20,668 nt of DNA from contig JAOTYV010000052.1 of NCBI GenBank assembly GCA_029861675.1, forward strand, positions 1 to 20,668, given 5' to 3'. How positions within the stretch are numbered: position 1 is the stretch's first letter; every line of letters begins with the position of its first letter. The notes below the pieces were generated by a model. That model worked only from the letters and a program-made list of their open reading frames with translations, was not told the DNA's origin and made no database searches. Of the stretch, positions 1-7,260 are shown piece after piece. This DNA is from Alphaproteobacteria bacterium. Lineage in GTDB: Bacteria > Pseudomonadota > Alphaproteobacteria > UBA8366. The translations under genes were made by a program, and so were the position numbers.

Positions 1-531
1 GCCAAGGCCGACCTTAACGCTCGCGACTGCCATGGCCGCACCGCGCTCATGGTGGCGGCGCACCGGCGCGATCTAAAGGCAGCCGATCTCTTGATGAAGG
101 CCGGCGCCGATGTAAATGCGCTGGATGTCGAAAGCTACGATGTTCTGACCATTGCGTCCGTACTGAACGATCTCGCCATGGTGCGGCTCGCCATCGCATC
201 GGGCGCGGATGCCGGGCTGATAACGAGTCCGTATGAAGGCACGGCGCTCATCGCGGCGGCACATCTCGGCCATGCGGGAGTGGTGCGCGCATTGATCGCG
301 GCGAAGGCGCCGCTCGATCATGTCAACAATTTGGGTTGGACGGCGCTTATCGAATCGATTGTGCTGGGCGACGGCGGGCCGAATCATGTGGCGACCCTGC
401 GCGCGCTGGTCGATGGGGGAGCGGATGTGAATTTGGCCGACGCAACCGGCGTGAAGCCGCTTACCTTGGCCAGCCAGCGCGGCCATGCCGCACAGGCCCG
501 TATCCTAGAGAAGGCCGGCGCCAAGCCTTGA
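1..531 (+). CDS. Ankyrin-repeat protein, 5' end outside the window
   Basis: The frame is open from the first base and ends at TGA 529-531, so only the last 176 residues are seen and the true start lies upstream. The visible part is almost wholly ankyrin repeats: about five units of roughly 33 residues. They show the typical helix pattern (GRTALMVAAHRRD, GTALIAAAHLGH, GWTALIESI, VKPLTLASQRGHA) and the loop motif GADVN or GADVNLAD between units. The protein ends with a half repeat (ILEKAGAKP), as ankyrin proteins often do. Ankyrin repeats bind proteins, so the partner cannot be read from this sequence. No transmembrane segment is visible in this part, and whether the missing N-terminus carries a signal peptide is unknown. 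The gene is convergent with the ABC-F gene, with only 6 bases between the stops. I am confident of the repeat family, not of any role. Confidence 0.88.
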   Translation, partial: AKADLNARDCHGRTALMVAAHRRDLKAADLLMKAGADVNALDVESYDVLTIASVLNDLAMVRLAIASGADAGLITSPYEGTALIAAAHLGHAGVVRALIAAKAPLDHVNNLGWTALIESIVLGDGGPNHVATLRALVDGGADVNLADATGVKPLTLASQRGHAAQARILEKAGAKP

Positions 532-537
532 GGCTGA

Positions 538-2355
538 CTATTGCGCGCCGCCCTCGAACTCTTCACGCGCCAATTCAAGCGTAAGCCATTGCTCCTCCGC
601 CTCCGCCAGCGCGGCTTCGGCGCGTTCGAGGTCCGCCGCTACCGACTTGAAAGCGTCGGGATCGCGGGCGAATAGTTCCGGATCGGCGAGCAGCGCCCGC
701 TGCGCCGCGACGTCCGCCTCCAGAGCCTCGATGCGGGTGGGTAGCGTTTGCAGCGCGTGTTGATCCTTGAAGGAGAGCTTGCGCTTTGCCGCCGCGGCAT
801 CCGTTCGGGGCCGTTTTACAGAGGATTTCCGGTTTCGCGGCTTCGCGGCAACGGGCGACGCGAGATCGCCGCCGCGCTGGGCCAGCATGTCCGTGTAGCC
901 GCCGGCATACTCGACCCATCGGCCATCGCCTTCGAAGGCGATCAATGAGGTCACGACGCGATCGAGAAAATCCCGGTCGTGGCTGACCAGCAGCACGGTT
1001 CCGGGATGATCGGCGAGCATCTCCTGCAGCAAGTCGAGCGTTTCGATGTCGAGGTCGTTGGTCGGTTCGTCCAACACCAGCAGGTTCGAGGGCCGGGAGA
1101 GCGCGCGTGCCAGCATGAGCCGGCCGCGCTCGCCGCCCGATAACGCGCCGATCGGTGTGCGCGCCTGTTCGGGCGAAAACAGGAAATCCTTCATATAGCC
1201 GATGACATGCTTGGTCTTGCCGCCGACGGATACCGTGTCGCCGGTGCCGCCGGTCAGCGCGTCGACCAGCCGGGTGGCCGGATCCAGACTCTCCCGTCTT
1301 TGATCGATGCTCACCATGTCGAGGTTTGTGCCGTGCCGGACCGTCCCGGAATCGGGGCGCAGTTCACCGGTCAGCAATTTCAGCAATGTCGTCTTACCGG
1401 CGCCGTTGGGCCCGACGATGCCGAGCCGGTCGCCGCGCTGGATACGAAGAGAAAAGTCGTGGACGATAATTTTCCCGTCAAAGGACTTGGACACGTTTTC
1501 CGCTTCGATTGCCCGCCGGCCGGACAGCGCCGCTTGACCCGCGCTCAAATCGACGGTGCCGACGGCTTGACGTTTCGATCGACGGTCGGCGCGCAGTTGG
1601 TAAAGCGCGCGCAGCCGGCCTTGATTGCGCTTGCGGCGCGCTTTTACGCCCTGGCGTAGCCATGCGGTTTCGGCGGCGATCTTGCGGTCGAGCTTGTGCT
1701 GTTCCACCGCTTCCTGCTCGACGATGCCGTCGCGCCATTCCTCGAAGGCGCCGAAGCCGTCATCCAGACGCCGGGTCTTTCCCGCCGACAGCCAAACGGT
1801 CGTTCGCGACAGCGTCTCCAGGAAGCGACGGTCATGGCTTATCAGCACCAGGGCCGCGCCGCTGGACTTCAATTCGCCTTCCAGCCATTCGATTGCGGGC
1901 AGGTCCAGGTGGTTGGTGGGCTCGTCCAGCAGCAGGATATCCGGTGCCGGTGCCAGGGCGCGGGCGAGATCCGCGCGCCGCGCTTCGCCGCCCGAGAGCC
2001 GGGATACGTCCTCCGACCCATCGAGGCCGAGTTGTCCCAGCAGCGCTTGCGCCCGATGGGTGTCTCCGTCCGGGCCGAGTCCCGCTTCGACATAGGCGAG
2101 TGCGGTCGTAAATCCGGTAAAATCCGGCTCTTGCGGCAGATAGCGGACCGTCGAACCCGGTTGAACGAAGACCTCGCCGGAATCGGGCTCGATAAGCCCG
2201 GCGGCGATCTTGAGCAGCGTCGACTTGCCCGAGCCATTGCGTCCGACCAGGCAGACCCGGTCCCGTTCGGACACCGATAGCTCCGCCCCTTCGAGCAGTG
2301 GCGTGCCGCCGAAGGTGAGATGGATGTCCCGCAGGTGGAGCAGTGGTGGCGCCAT
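538..2355 (-). CDS. uup: ABC-F family ATPase, Uup type
   Basis: This 605-residue soluble protein has two ABC ATPase domains and no membrane segments, which defines the ABC-F group. Domain 1 has Walker A GRNGSGKST (38-46), signature LSGGE (120-124) and Walker B LLLDEPTNHLD (144-145 are the acidic pair). Domain 2 has GPNGAGKTT, LSGGERGR and LVLDEPTNDLD. The linker motif WLRQGVKARRKRNQGR (from residue 232) and a charged C-terminal coiled coil (about 530-600) are hallmarks of Uup rather than EttA or resistance ABC-F proteins. Known Uup proteins bind ribosomes and branched DNA and affect transposon excision; any of this here is inference. The ATG at 2355 directly precedes the first domain, but no good ribosome binding site is seen. 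The gene is divergent from the carboxylase operon across a 140-base gap. Confidence 0.93.
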   Translation of the reverse strand: MAPPLLHLRDIHLTFGGTPLLEGAELSVSERDRVCLVGRNGSGKSTLLKIAAGLIEPDSGEVFVQPGSTVRYLPQEPDFTGFTTALAYVEAGLGPDGDTHRAQALLGQLGLDGSEDVSRLSGGEARRADLARALAPAPDILLLDEPTNHLDLPAIEWLEGELKSSGAALVLISHDRRFLETLSRTTVWLSAGKTRRLDDGFGAFEEWRDGIVEQEAVEQHKLDRKIAAETAWLRQGVKARRKRNQGRLRALYQLRADRRSKRQAVGTVDLSAGQAALSGRRAIEAENVSKSFDGKIIVHDFSLRIQRGDRLGIVGPNGAGKTTLLKLLTGELRPDSGTVRHGTNLDMVSIDQRRESLDPATRLVDALTGGTGDTVSVGGKTKHVIGYMKDFLFSPEQARTPIGALSGGERGRLMLARALSRPSNLLVLDEPTNDLDIETLDLLQEMLADHPGTVLLVSHDRDFLDRVVTSLIAFEGDGRWVEYAGGYTDMLAQRGGDLASPVAAKPRNRKSSVKRPRTDAAAAKRKLSFKDQHALQTLPTRIEALEADVAAQRALLADPELFARDPDAFKSVAADLERAEAALAEAEEQWLTLELAREEFEGGAQ

Positions 2356-2440
2356 GACGCAGGCATATACAGGGTGGTATCGACCGCGGGCAAGCGGAAT
2401 GCCCCGGCAAAGCGGCCGATTCCCGTTCTTCGTGCCCGAG

Positions 2441-2469
2441 TTGACAACCCCTTACGCCCTCGCCAGAGT
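2441..2469 (+). promoter_or_regulatory. Candidate promoter of the carboxylase operon
   Basis: A perfect TTGACA lies at 2441-2446 in the gap between uup and the operon. At a 17-base spacing the -10 position (2464-2469) reads CAGAGT, a poor match. The -35 match and the position 27 bases before the ATG make it worth noting, but the weak -10 keeps this tentative. The gap 2356-2495 must also hold the uup promoter, which I could not place. Confidence 0.28.
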
Positions 2470-2495
2470 CCCGGCGCGCGGCAAGGGCGGATGGT

Positions 2496-4046
2496 ATGGG
2501 ATACAAGGAACTCGACGAGGAATTCGCGGCACGGCAGAAGACCGCGCTCGGCATGGGCGGGCCGGAGAGGCTCGAACGCCGCCGCAACGCCGGGCTGCTG
2601 AATGCGCGCGAGCGGATCGACTATCTGTTCGACACGGGCAGCTTCCTGGAATCCGGCCTGTTTGCGAAATCGGCGGTCCCGGCGGACCGCGAGACGACCC
2701 CCGGCGACGGCAAGCTTGCCGGATACGGGACAATCGCCGGCCGCGAAGCGGTGGTCGTCGCCAATGATTTCACGGTCAAGGGCGCGTCGTCGGCCGCCAC
2801 CAACATGAAGAAGATCGGGCAGATGCAGCGTACCGCGACGGAGCGCGGCCTGCCGCTGGTTTTTCTCGGTGAATCCTCCGGTGCGCGCATTCCCGACAAT
2901 ATGGGCGCCTACGGCATGGGCAATCTGCTGGCCAATAGCGGCACGCAATACCGCCGGCTGCGCGAATCGCCCTGGGCGTCGGCCGTGCTCGGCATGGCCT
3001 ATGGCTCGTCCACCTGGTACACGGTGATGTCCGATTTCAGCGTCATGCGAAAGGGCGCGGTGATGGCGGTTTCCAGCGAGATGCTCGTCTCCATGGCGAT
3101 CGGCGAGAAGATCGACGGACAGTCGCTCGGCGGTTGGCGGATGCATGCGGACGTCACGGGACTGATCGACCAGTTCGTCGATACCGACGAAGAGGCGATC
3201 GACGCCGTCAAGACGTTCCTGGAATACATGCCCTTGCATTGCAATGAGATGCCGCCGGAAAAGCCGGTGCCGGCGGGTTCCGACACGGCGATTGCATCGG
3301 TCCGCGATCTGGTGCCGGAAAGCCGTACACAGGTCTACGACATGCGCAAGGTGATCCAGGCGACCGCGGACGCCGATAGCTACTTCGAGCTGAAGCCGCG
3401 GTTCGGCCGAACGGCGGTAACCGCGTTGACCCGGGTCGGCGGCCGCAGCGTCGGCTTCATCGGTAATAATCCGCTGTTCAAGGCCGGCGCGATGGATGCG
3501 CAGGCCTGCGACAAGATCGTCAGCTTCATGGTGTTGTGCGACTCCTTCAACATTCCGATCGTCTTCTTCGTCGACAACCCGGGCTTCGTCATCGGCATCG
3601 AGGCGGAACGGCAGCGGGCGCCCGGCAAGATCATCAATTTCATGAACGCGCTGCAACTCGTCACCGTGCCGAAGCTGACCGTGATGATCCGCAAGAATTA
3701 CGGCCAGGCCTATATCAACATGGGTGGCAACAAGAATGCCGACGATGTGTGCGCCTGGCATACCGCCGAGGTGAGCTTCATGGACCCGGCGTTTGCGGTA
3801 AATGTGGTGCATGGCAAGCCGGGCGAACGGCTCGAACAGACAAATCCCGCGAAGTTCGAGGAGGCGTTCGAAGCGATCCAGCAGGAAAACAGTGTCTGGG
3901 ACCTTGCGGCATCCTACGCGGTGCAGCAGGTCATCAAACCGGAGGAAACCCGGGACTGGCTGCTGCGCATGCTGCAGGTTCACCAAAGGCGGCTGAGCGG
4001 CGGCATCGGACAACATCTTCTTCACAACTGGCCAACGAGTTACTGA
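2496..4046 (+). CDS. Acyl-CoA carboxylase, carboxyltransferase subunit (paralog 1)
   Basis: This 516-residue protein belongs to the single-chain carboxyltransferase family (N- and C-terminal crotonase-fold halves, like PccB/AccD5). It transfers CO2 from carboxybiotin to an acyl-CoA. The N half shows ARERIDYLFDTGSF (38-51), NDFTVKGAS and SSGARIPD (about 127-134). The C half shows YDMRKVI, GFIGNNP, FFVDNPGFVIG (358-366) and RKNYGQAYINMGG (399-411). Length is normal for the family. At the positions of the two oxyanion holes known from Streptomyces PccB the sequence is unusual: G170-S171 instead of Gly-Gly, and Q404-A405 instead of Gly-Ala. Ile407 sits where PccB has the specificity residue Asp422. 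The start at 2496 has AAGGGCGG 8 bases or less upstream. It is first in the operon, 6 bases before the biotin carboxylase gene. The acyl substrate is not determined. Confidence 0.9.
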   Translation: MGYKELDEEFAARQKTALGMGGPERLERRRNAGLLNARERIDYLFDTGSFLESGLFAKSAVPADRETTPGDGKLAGYGTIAGREAVVVANDFTVKGASSAATNMKKIGQMQRTATERGLPLVFLGESSGARIPDNMGAYGMGNLLANSGTQYRRLRESPWASAVLGMAYGSSTWYTVMSDFSVMRKGAVMAVSSEMLVSMAIGEKIDGQSLGGWRMHADVTGLIDQFVDTDEEAIDAVKTFLEYMPLHCNEMPPEKPVPAGSDTAIASVRDLVPESRTQVYDMRKVIQATADADSYFELKPRFGRTAVTALTRVGGRSVGFIGNNPLFKAGAMDAQACDKIVSFMVLCDSFNIPIVFFVDNPGFVIGIEAERQRAPGKIINFMNALQLVTVPKLTVMIRKNYGQAYINMGGNKNADDVCAWHTAEVSFMDPAFAVNVVHGKPGERLEQTNPAKFEEAFEAIQQENSVWDLAASYAVQQVIKPEETRDWLLRMLQVHQRRLSGGIGQHLLHNWPTSY

Positions 4047-4052
4047 CCGATC

Positions 4053-5393
4053 ATGTTCGAGAAAATCCTTATTGCGAACCGCGGCGCCGTCGCGGCCCGG
4101 GTCTTGCGCAGCCTGCGCGAGATGGGCATTCGTTCCGCCGCGGTTTATTCCGAGGCGGATGCCGGCGCGCCCTATCTGGACGAGGCGGACGAGACCCATC
4201 TCATCGGCCCCGGCCATCCGCGTCACAGCTATCTCAACCAGGAAGCGCTGATCGAGGCGCTGACCAAGTCCGGCGCCGACGGCGTTCATCCCGGGTATGG
4301 TTTTCTGGCCGAGAATCCCGATTTCGCGGAGCGCGTTTCGGCAACCGGGGCGGCCTTCATCGGTCCCTCCGCCAAATGGATTTCGGCGATGGGCCATAAG
4401 ACGCGCGCGCGCGATCTGGTCGCCGAGCACGGCATGACGGTCGGTGGTGGCTCCAAGCTGCTGGGCGCGGAGGAAGACCCGGTCCCGGAGGCGCAACGCG
4501 TCGGGTTCCCGATCCTGATCAAGCCCGCGGCCGGCGGCGGCGGTATCGGAATGCTGCCGGCGAAGGACGAAGCGGAGCTGGTCGAGGCGGTCAAGCGCGC
4601 CCGGTCGATGGCCGAGCGCGGCTTCGGCAACGGCGATGTCTATCTGGAACGCCTGATCGAACGGCCGCGTCACATAGAATTTCAAATGCTGGGCGACAAG
4701 AATGGTACGGTGCGGCATTTGTTCGAGCGCGATTGTTCGGTACAGCGCCGGCATCAAAAGGTTATCGAGGAAGCGCCGGCGCCCGGCATTTTGCGCGCGG
4801 TCATCCAGAAATTGGCAGACGAAATTGCGGAAACGTTAAGTTCACTCGGCTACGACAATATCGGTACGGTCGAGATGTTGATGGCGCCCGACGGCGGCTT
4901 CAGTTTCCTCGAGGTCAACACCCGCTTGCAGGTCGAGCATGGCGTGACCGAGGAGGTCACCGGGATCGATCTTGTCGCCGCGCAAATTCGGTCCGCCGCG
5001 GGCGAGGCCGTTGGCGACATCCTGCCGGATGAAATTGCCTTGAATGGCGCCGCGATTCAGGCGCGCGTTTATGCCGAGGACCCCAAAACGTTTTTCCCGT
5101 CGCCGGGCACGCTCGAGGTTTTCCGGCCGCCGCAGGATGCATCTGTTCGCGTCGACACCGGATATGCCGAGGGACGGGAGGTGACGCCGTTTTACGATCC
5201 CATGCTGGCGAAGGTCATTGTCCGGGCCGAGACGCGGGACAAGGCGATCGAACGACTGTGCGACGCGTTGACCGATTTCGAAGTGCGTGGTGTAAAGACC
5301 AATATTCCCGCACTTCTGCAATTGCTGAAGTCCGACGAATTCAAGGCGGGCGATGTTCACACCGGACTGATCCAGTCAGTAATTTCCCGATAG
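4053..5393 (+). CDS. Biotin carboxylase subunit of an acyl-CoA carboxylase
   Basis: This 446-residue ATP-grasp enzyme carboxylates biotin with ATP and bicarbonate. Its length matches stand-alone AccC-type biotin carboxylase, and it ends at the usual KTNIPALL...GDVHTGLI segment, so no biotin domain is fused. The N-terminal domain starts KILIANRGAVAARVLR and HPGYGFLAEN. Residues expected for catalysis are present by alignment to E. coli AccC: K116, K157, H207, E209, E274, E287, R291, Q293, V294, E295 and R338. The glycine loop is GGGGIGM (161-167), and ERDCSVQRRHQK is intact. Two departures are visible: Ile165 where Arg or Lys is common, and Gly297 in VEHGVTE where Pro is nearly constant. The gene starts 6 bases after carboxyltransferase 1 and lies 30 bases before the carrier gene, so co-transcription is very likely. 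It may serve this operon only, or also act as the housekeeping enzyme. Confidence 0.93.
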   Translation: MFEKILIANRGAVAARVLRSLREMGIRSAAVYSEADAGAPYLDEADETHLIGPGHPRHSYLNQEALIEALTKSGADGVHPGYGFLAENPDFAERVSATGAAFIGPSAKWISAMGHKTRARDLVAEHGMTVGGGSKLLGAEEDPVPEAQRVGFPILIKPAAGGGGIGMLPAKDEAELVEAVKRARSMAERGFGNGDVYLERLIERPRHIEFQMLGDKNGTVRHLFERDCSVQRRHQKVIEEAPAPGILRAVIQKLADEIAETLSSLGYDNIGTVEMLMAPDGGFSFLEVNTRLQVEHGVTEEVTGIDLVAAQIRSAAGEAVGDILPDEIALNGAAIQARVYAEDPKTFFPSPGTLEVFRPPQDASVRVDTGYAEGREVTPFYDPMLAKVIVRAETRDKAIERLCDALTDFEVRGVKTNIPALLQLLKSDEFKAGDVHTGLIQSVISR

Positions 5394-5423
5394 ACGCAAC
5401 AACGAAAGGCCAGGACCCTAACG

Positions 5424-5648
5424 ATGGCAAAGGAAGAAATTCAGTCGGAAGTGACCGGCACGGTCTGGAAGATCGAGTCCAAAGTCGGCGACAAGGTATC
5501 CGACGGCGATACGCTGATGATCCTTGAGTCGATGAAGATGGAAATTCCGGTTATCTCCACCGAAGACGGCACGATCACCGAAATCCTGGTCAAGGAGGAG
5601 GATCCGGTTGCCGAGGGACAAGCCGTCGTCGTCATCGACGTTGGCTGA
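5424..5648 (+). CDS. Biotin carboxyl carrier protein, minimal free-standing form
   Basis: At 74 residues this is essentially one biotinyl/lipoyl domain. It opens with EVTGTVWKIESKVGDKVSDG, followed by the biotinylation motif ESMKME, in which Lys38 is the expected biotin attachment site, and the matching hairpin GTITEILVKEEDPVAEGQ. The Met-Lys-Met motif argues for biotin rather than lipoate. It lacks the long N-terminal Ala/Pro linker and dimer region of AccB, so it resembles the small carriers of acyl-CoA carboxylases and sodium-pump decarboxylases. Being free-standing, it can shuttle between the biotin carboxylase encoded 30 bases upstream and either of the two carboxyltransferases on either side. 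A biotin ligase gene is not in the window and must be supplied elsewhere. GAAAGG precedes the start at a somewhat long distance. Confidence 0.93.
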   Translation: MAKEEIQSEVTGTVWKIESKVGDKVSDGDTLMILESMKMEIPVISTEDGTITEILVKEEDPVAEGQAVVVIDVG

Positions 5649-5676
5649 TCCGGCGGCTGGGTAGCGGATAACAGCG

Positions 5677-7239
5677 ATGAGCTGGAAACGCTCGCTCGAC
5701 GAACTCGAAAAGCGCCGCCACTGGGCGGAAGCGCAAGGCGGTGCGGCGAATGTCAAACGCCAACACGCACAGGGGCGCCTGACCGTCCGCGAGCGGATCG
5801 GCGGTTTGGTCGACGGCGGCTCGTTCCAGGAAATCGGTAAATTGACCGGCGCCGAAGACTACGATGGCGATACCCTGAAGCACGTTACGCCGGCGCCCTA
5901 TGTCATGGGTCTCGCGGAAATCAACGGTCGTCCGGTCGCCATTGGCGGCGAGGATTTTACTGTTCGCGGCGGCACCACCGCCCGGCTCGACAAGCGCAAG
6001 GGCGGCCAGAGCGGTTTCGTCGAGGATCTCGCCCACCAATACCGGATCCCATTGGTCAATCTGATCGACGGGGCGGGCGGCAGCGTCACCTCGGCGAAAA
6101 ACCGCGGCCATACGGTGTTCCCAGGGGTGGACAGTTTCGACCGCTCGATCGATTTGATGGGCGAGGTTCCCGTCGTTTGCGCGGTTCTGGGGTCCGCTGC
6201 CGGCGGGCCGGCCGGGCGCGCCATCCTGTCCCATTGGTCGGTCATGGTGAAGGATACCAGCCAGATTTTCGCGGCTGGCCCTGCGGTGGTTCAGCGCTCG
6301 CTCGGTCAGAAGCTGACCAAGGAAGAACTCGGCGGGCCGGCGGTGGCGGTCGATAAGGCCGGCAGCATCGATAATCTGGCGGACTCGGAAGAGCACTGCT
6401 TCGCGCTGATCCAGCAATTCCTCAGCTACATGCCGCAAAACGTCTGGGAATTGCCGCCGACCGTGGCGTGCGACGACCCGGTTGACCGGTGCGAGGATGC
6501 GTTGGGGGCGATCGTGCCCGAGGAACGCCGCCGCGCCTATGACATGCGGCGGCTGATCGATCTGATCGTCGATACCGGGTCCCGTTTCGATGTCCAGCCG
6601 CGTTTCGGCAAGGCGCTGATTACCTGTCTTGCCCGGTTGGATGGGCGGGTTGTCGGCATCATCGCCAACAATCCCATGGTCTATGGCGGCGCGATGGACG
6701 GTCCGGCGGCGCGCAAGCAGGTTCGCTTCATCGAGATGTGCGAAAATTTCCACATTCCCCTGGTCTTCCTGGTCGATGTGCCCGGTTTCATGGTCGGGCT
6801 TCAGGCGGAGGAAGCGGGCGTGCTGCGCGATGGCATGCGCGCCGTTTACGTCGCTTCACAGGCGACGGTGCCGGTCATTACCCTGGTCATCCGTAAGTGC
6901 TACGGCATGGCGGGGATGGCGACCTGCCACAAGCGGGGTCTGGAGTACCGTCTTGCGTGGCCGTCGGCGGAATGGGGGTCGCTGCCGATCGAGGGTGGCG
7001 TCGCCGTCGCCTACCGGCGCGAGATTGCCGAGGCGCCGGATCCCAAGCTGCGCGAGCAGGAACTCGAGGAGGAGCTGCGGGCGTATAGCTCGCCGATGCG
7101 CGCGGCCGCGGCATTCGGCGTCGAAGACATGCTCGATCCGCGCGAAACCCGGCCGTATCTGTGCCGGCTCGTCAAACTGGCGCAATCGCGCCTGAACACC
7201 GACTTAGGGCCGAAACCGAAAATCGGCGTGCGGCCCTAA
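5677..7239 (+). CDS. Acyl-CoA carboxylase, carboxyltransferase subunit (paralog 2)
   Basis: This 520-residue protein is a second single-chain carboxyltransferase, clearly homologous to but different from the first gene of the operon. It opens with LDELEKRRHWAEAQGG and LTVRERIGGLVDGGSF, and has GGEDFTVRGG, IDGAGGSVTSAK, GSAAGGPAGR (172-181), LVDVPGFMVGLQAE and RKCYGMAGMA (406-415). The N-terminal oxyanion pair G176-G177 is kept, while the C-terminal position reads M411-A412. Gene order (transferase, biotin carboxylase, carrier, transferase) and 28-base spacing to the carrier gene indicate one transcript. No gene for the membrane subunit of a decarboxylase pump is present, so a soluble carboxylase is the better reading. 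It could form a mixed complex with paralog 1 or act on a different acyl-CoA. The stop codon lies inside a terminator hairpin. Confidence 0.9.
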   Translation: MSWKRSLDELEKRRHWAEAQGGAANVKRQHAQGRLTVRERIGGLVDGGSFQEIGKLTGAEDYDGDTLKHVTPAPYVMGLAEINGRPVAIGGEDFTVRGGTTARLDKRKGGQSGFVEDLAHQYRIPLVNLIDGAGGSVTSAKNRGHTVFPGVDSFDRSIDLMGEVPVVCAVLGSAAGGPAGRAILSHWSVMVKDTSQIFAAGPAVVQRSLGQKLTKEELGGPAVAVDKAGSIDNLADSEEHCFALIQQFLSYMPQNVWELPPTVACDDPVDRCEDALGAIVPEERRRAYDMRRLIDLIVDTGSRFDVQPRFGKALITCLARLDGRVVGIIANNPMVYGGAMDGPAARKQVRFIEMCENFHIPLVFLVDVPGFMVGLQAEEAGVLRDGMRAVYVASQATVPVITLVIRKCYGMAGMATCHKRGLEYRLAWPSAEWGSLPIEGGVAVAYRREIAEAPDPKLREQELEEELRAYSSPMRAAAAFGVEDMLDPRETRPYLCRLVKLAQSRLNTDLGPKPKIGVRP

Positions 7240-7245
7240 CTTTTC
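7204..7245 (+). terminator. Rho-independent terminator overlapping the end of the carboxylase operon
   Basis: A perfect 9-bp inverted repeat has arms TTAGGGCCG (7204-7212) and CGGCCCTAA (7231-7239). The loop holds a smaller hairpin, CCGA-AAA-TCGG (7216-7226). The right arm contains the TAA stop of the last operon gene, and a short T run (7241-7244) follows. The convergent neighbour ends only 21 bases after the operon stop. Confidence 0.7.
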
Positions 7246-7260
7246 GAAGGTCGTGTCGCC

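Noticed and set aside
1869..4757. A 962-codon open frame on the minus strand across the carboxylase genes
   Set aside because: It lies antisense to two well-supported genes and then runs out of frame into uup. Its translation is low-complexity, rich in Arg, His and Asp with no motif. Long antisense frames are common in GC-rich DNA.
5632..6753. A 373-codon minus-strand frame over carboxyltransferase 2
   Set aside because: It mirrors the codon pattern of the real gene, shows no family motif and has no ribosome site.
2496..7239. Reading the carboxylase genes as a sodium-pumping decarboxylase (methylmalonyl- or glutaconyl-CoA type)
   Set aside because: There is no gene for the multi-spanning membrane subunit or the small gamma subunit, and a biotin carboxylase is present, which such decarboxylases do not need.
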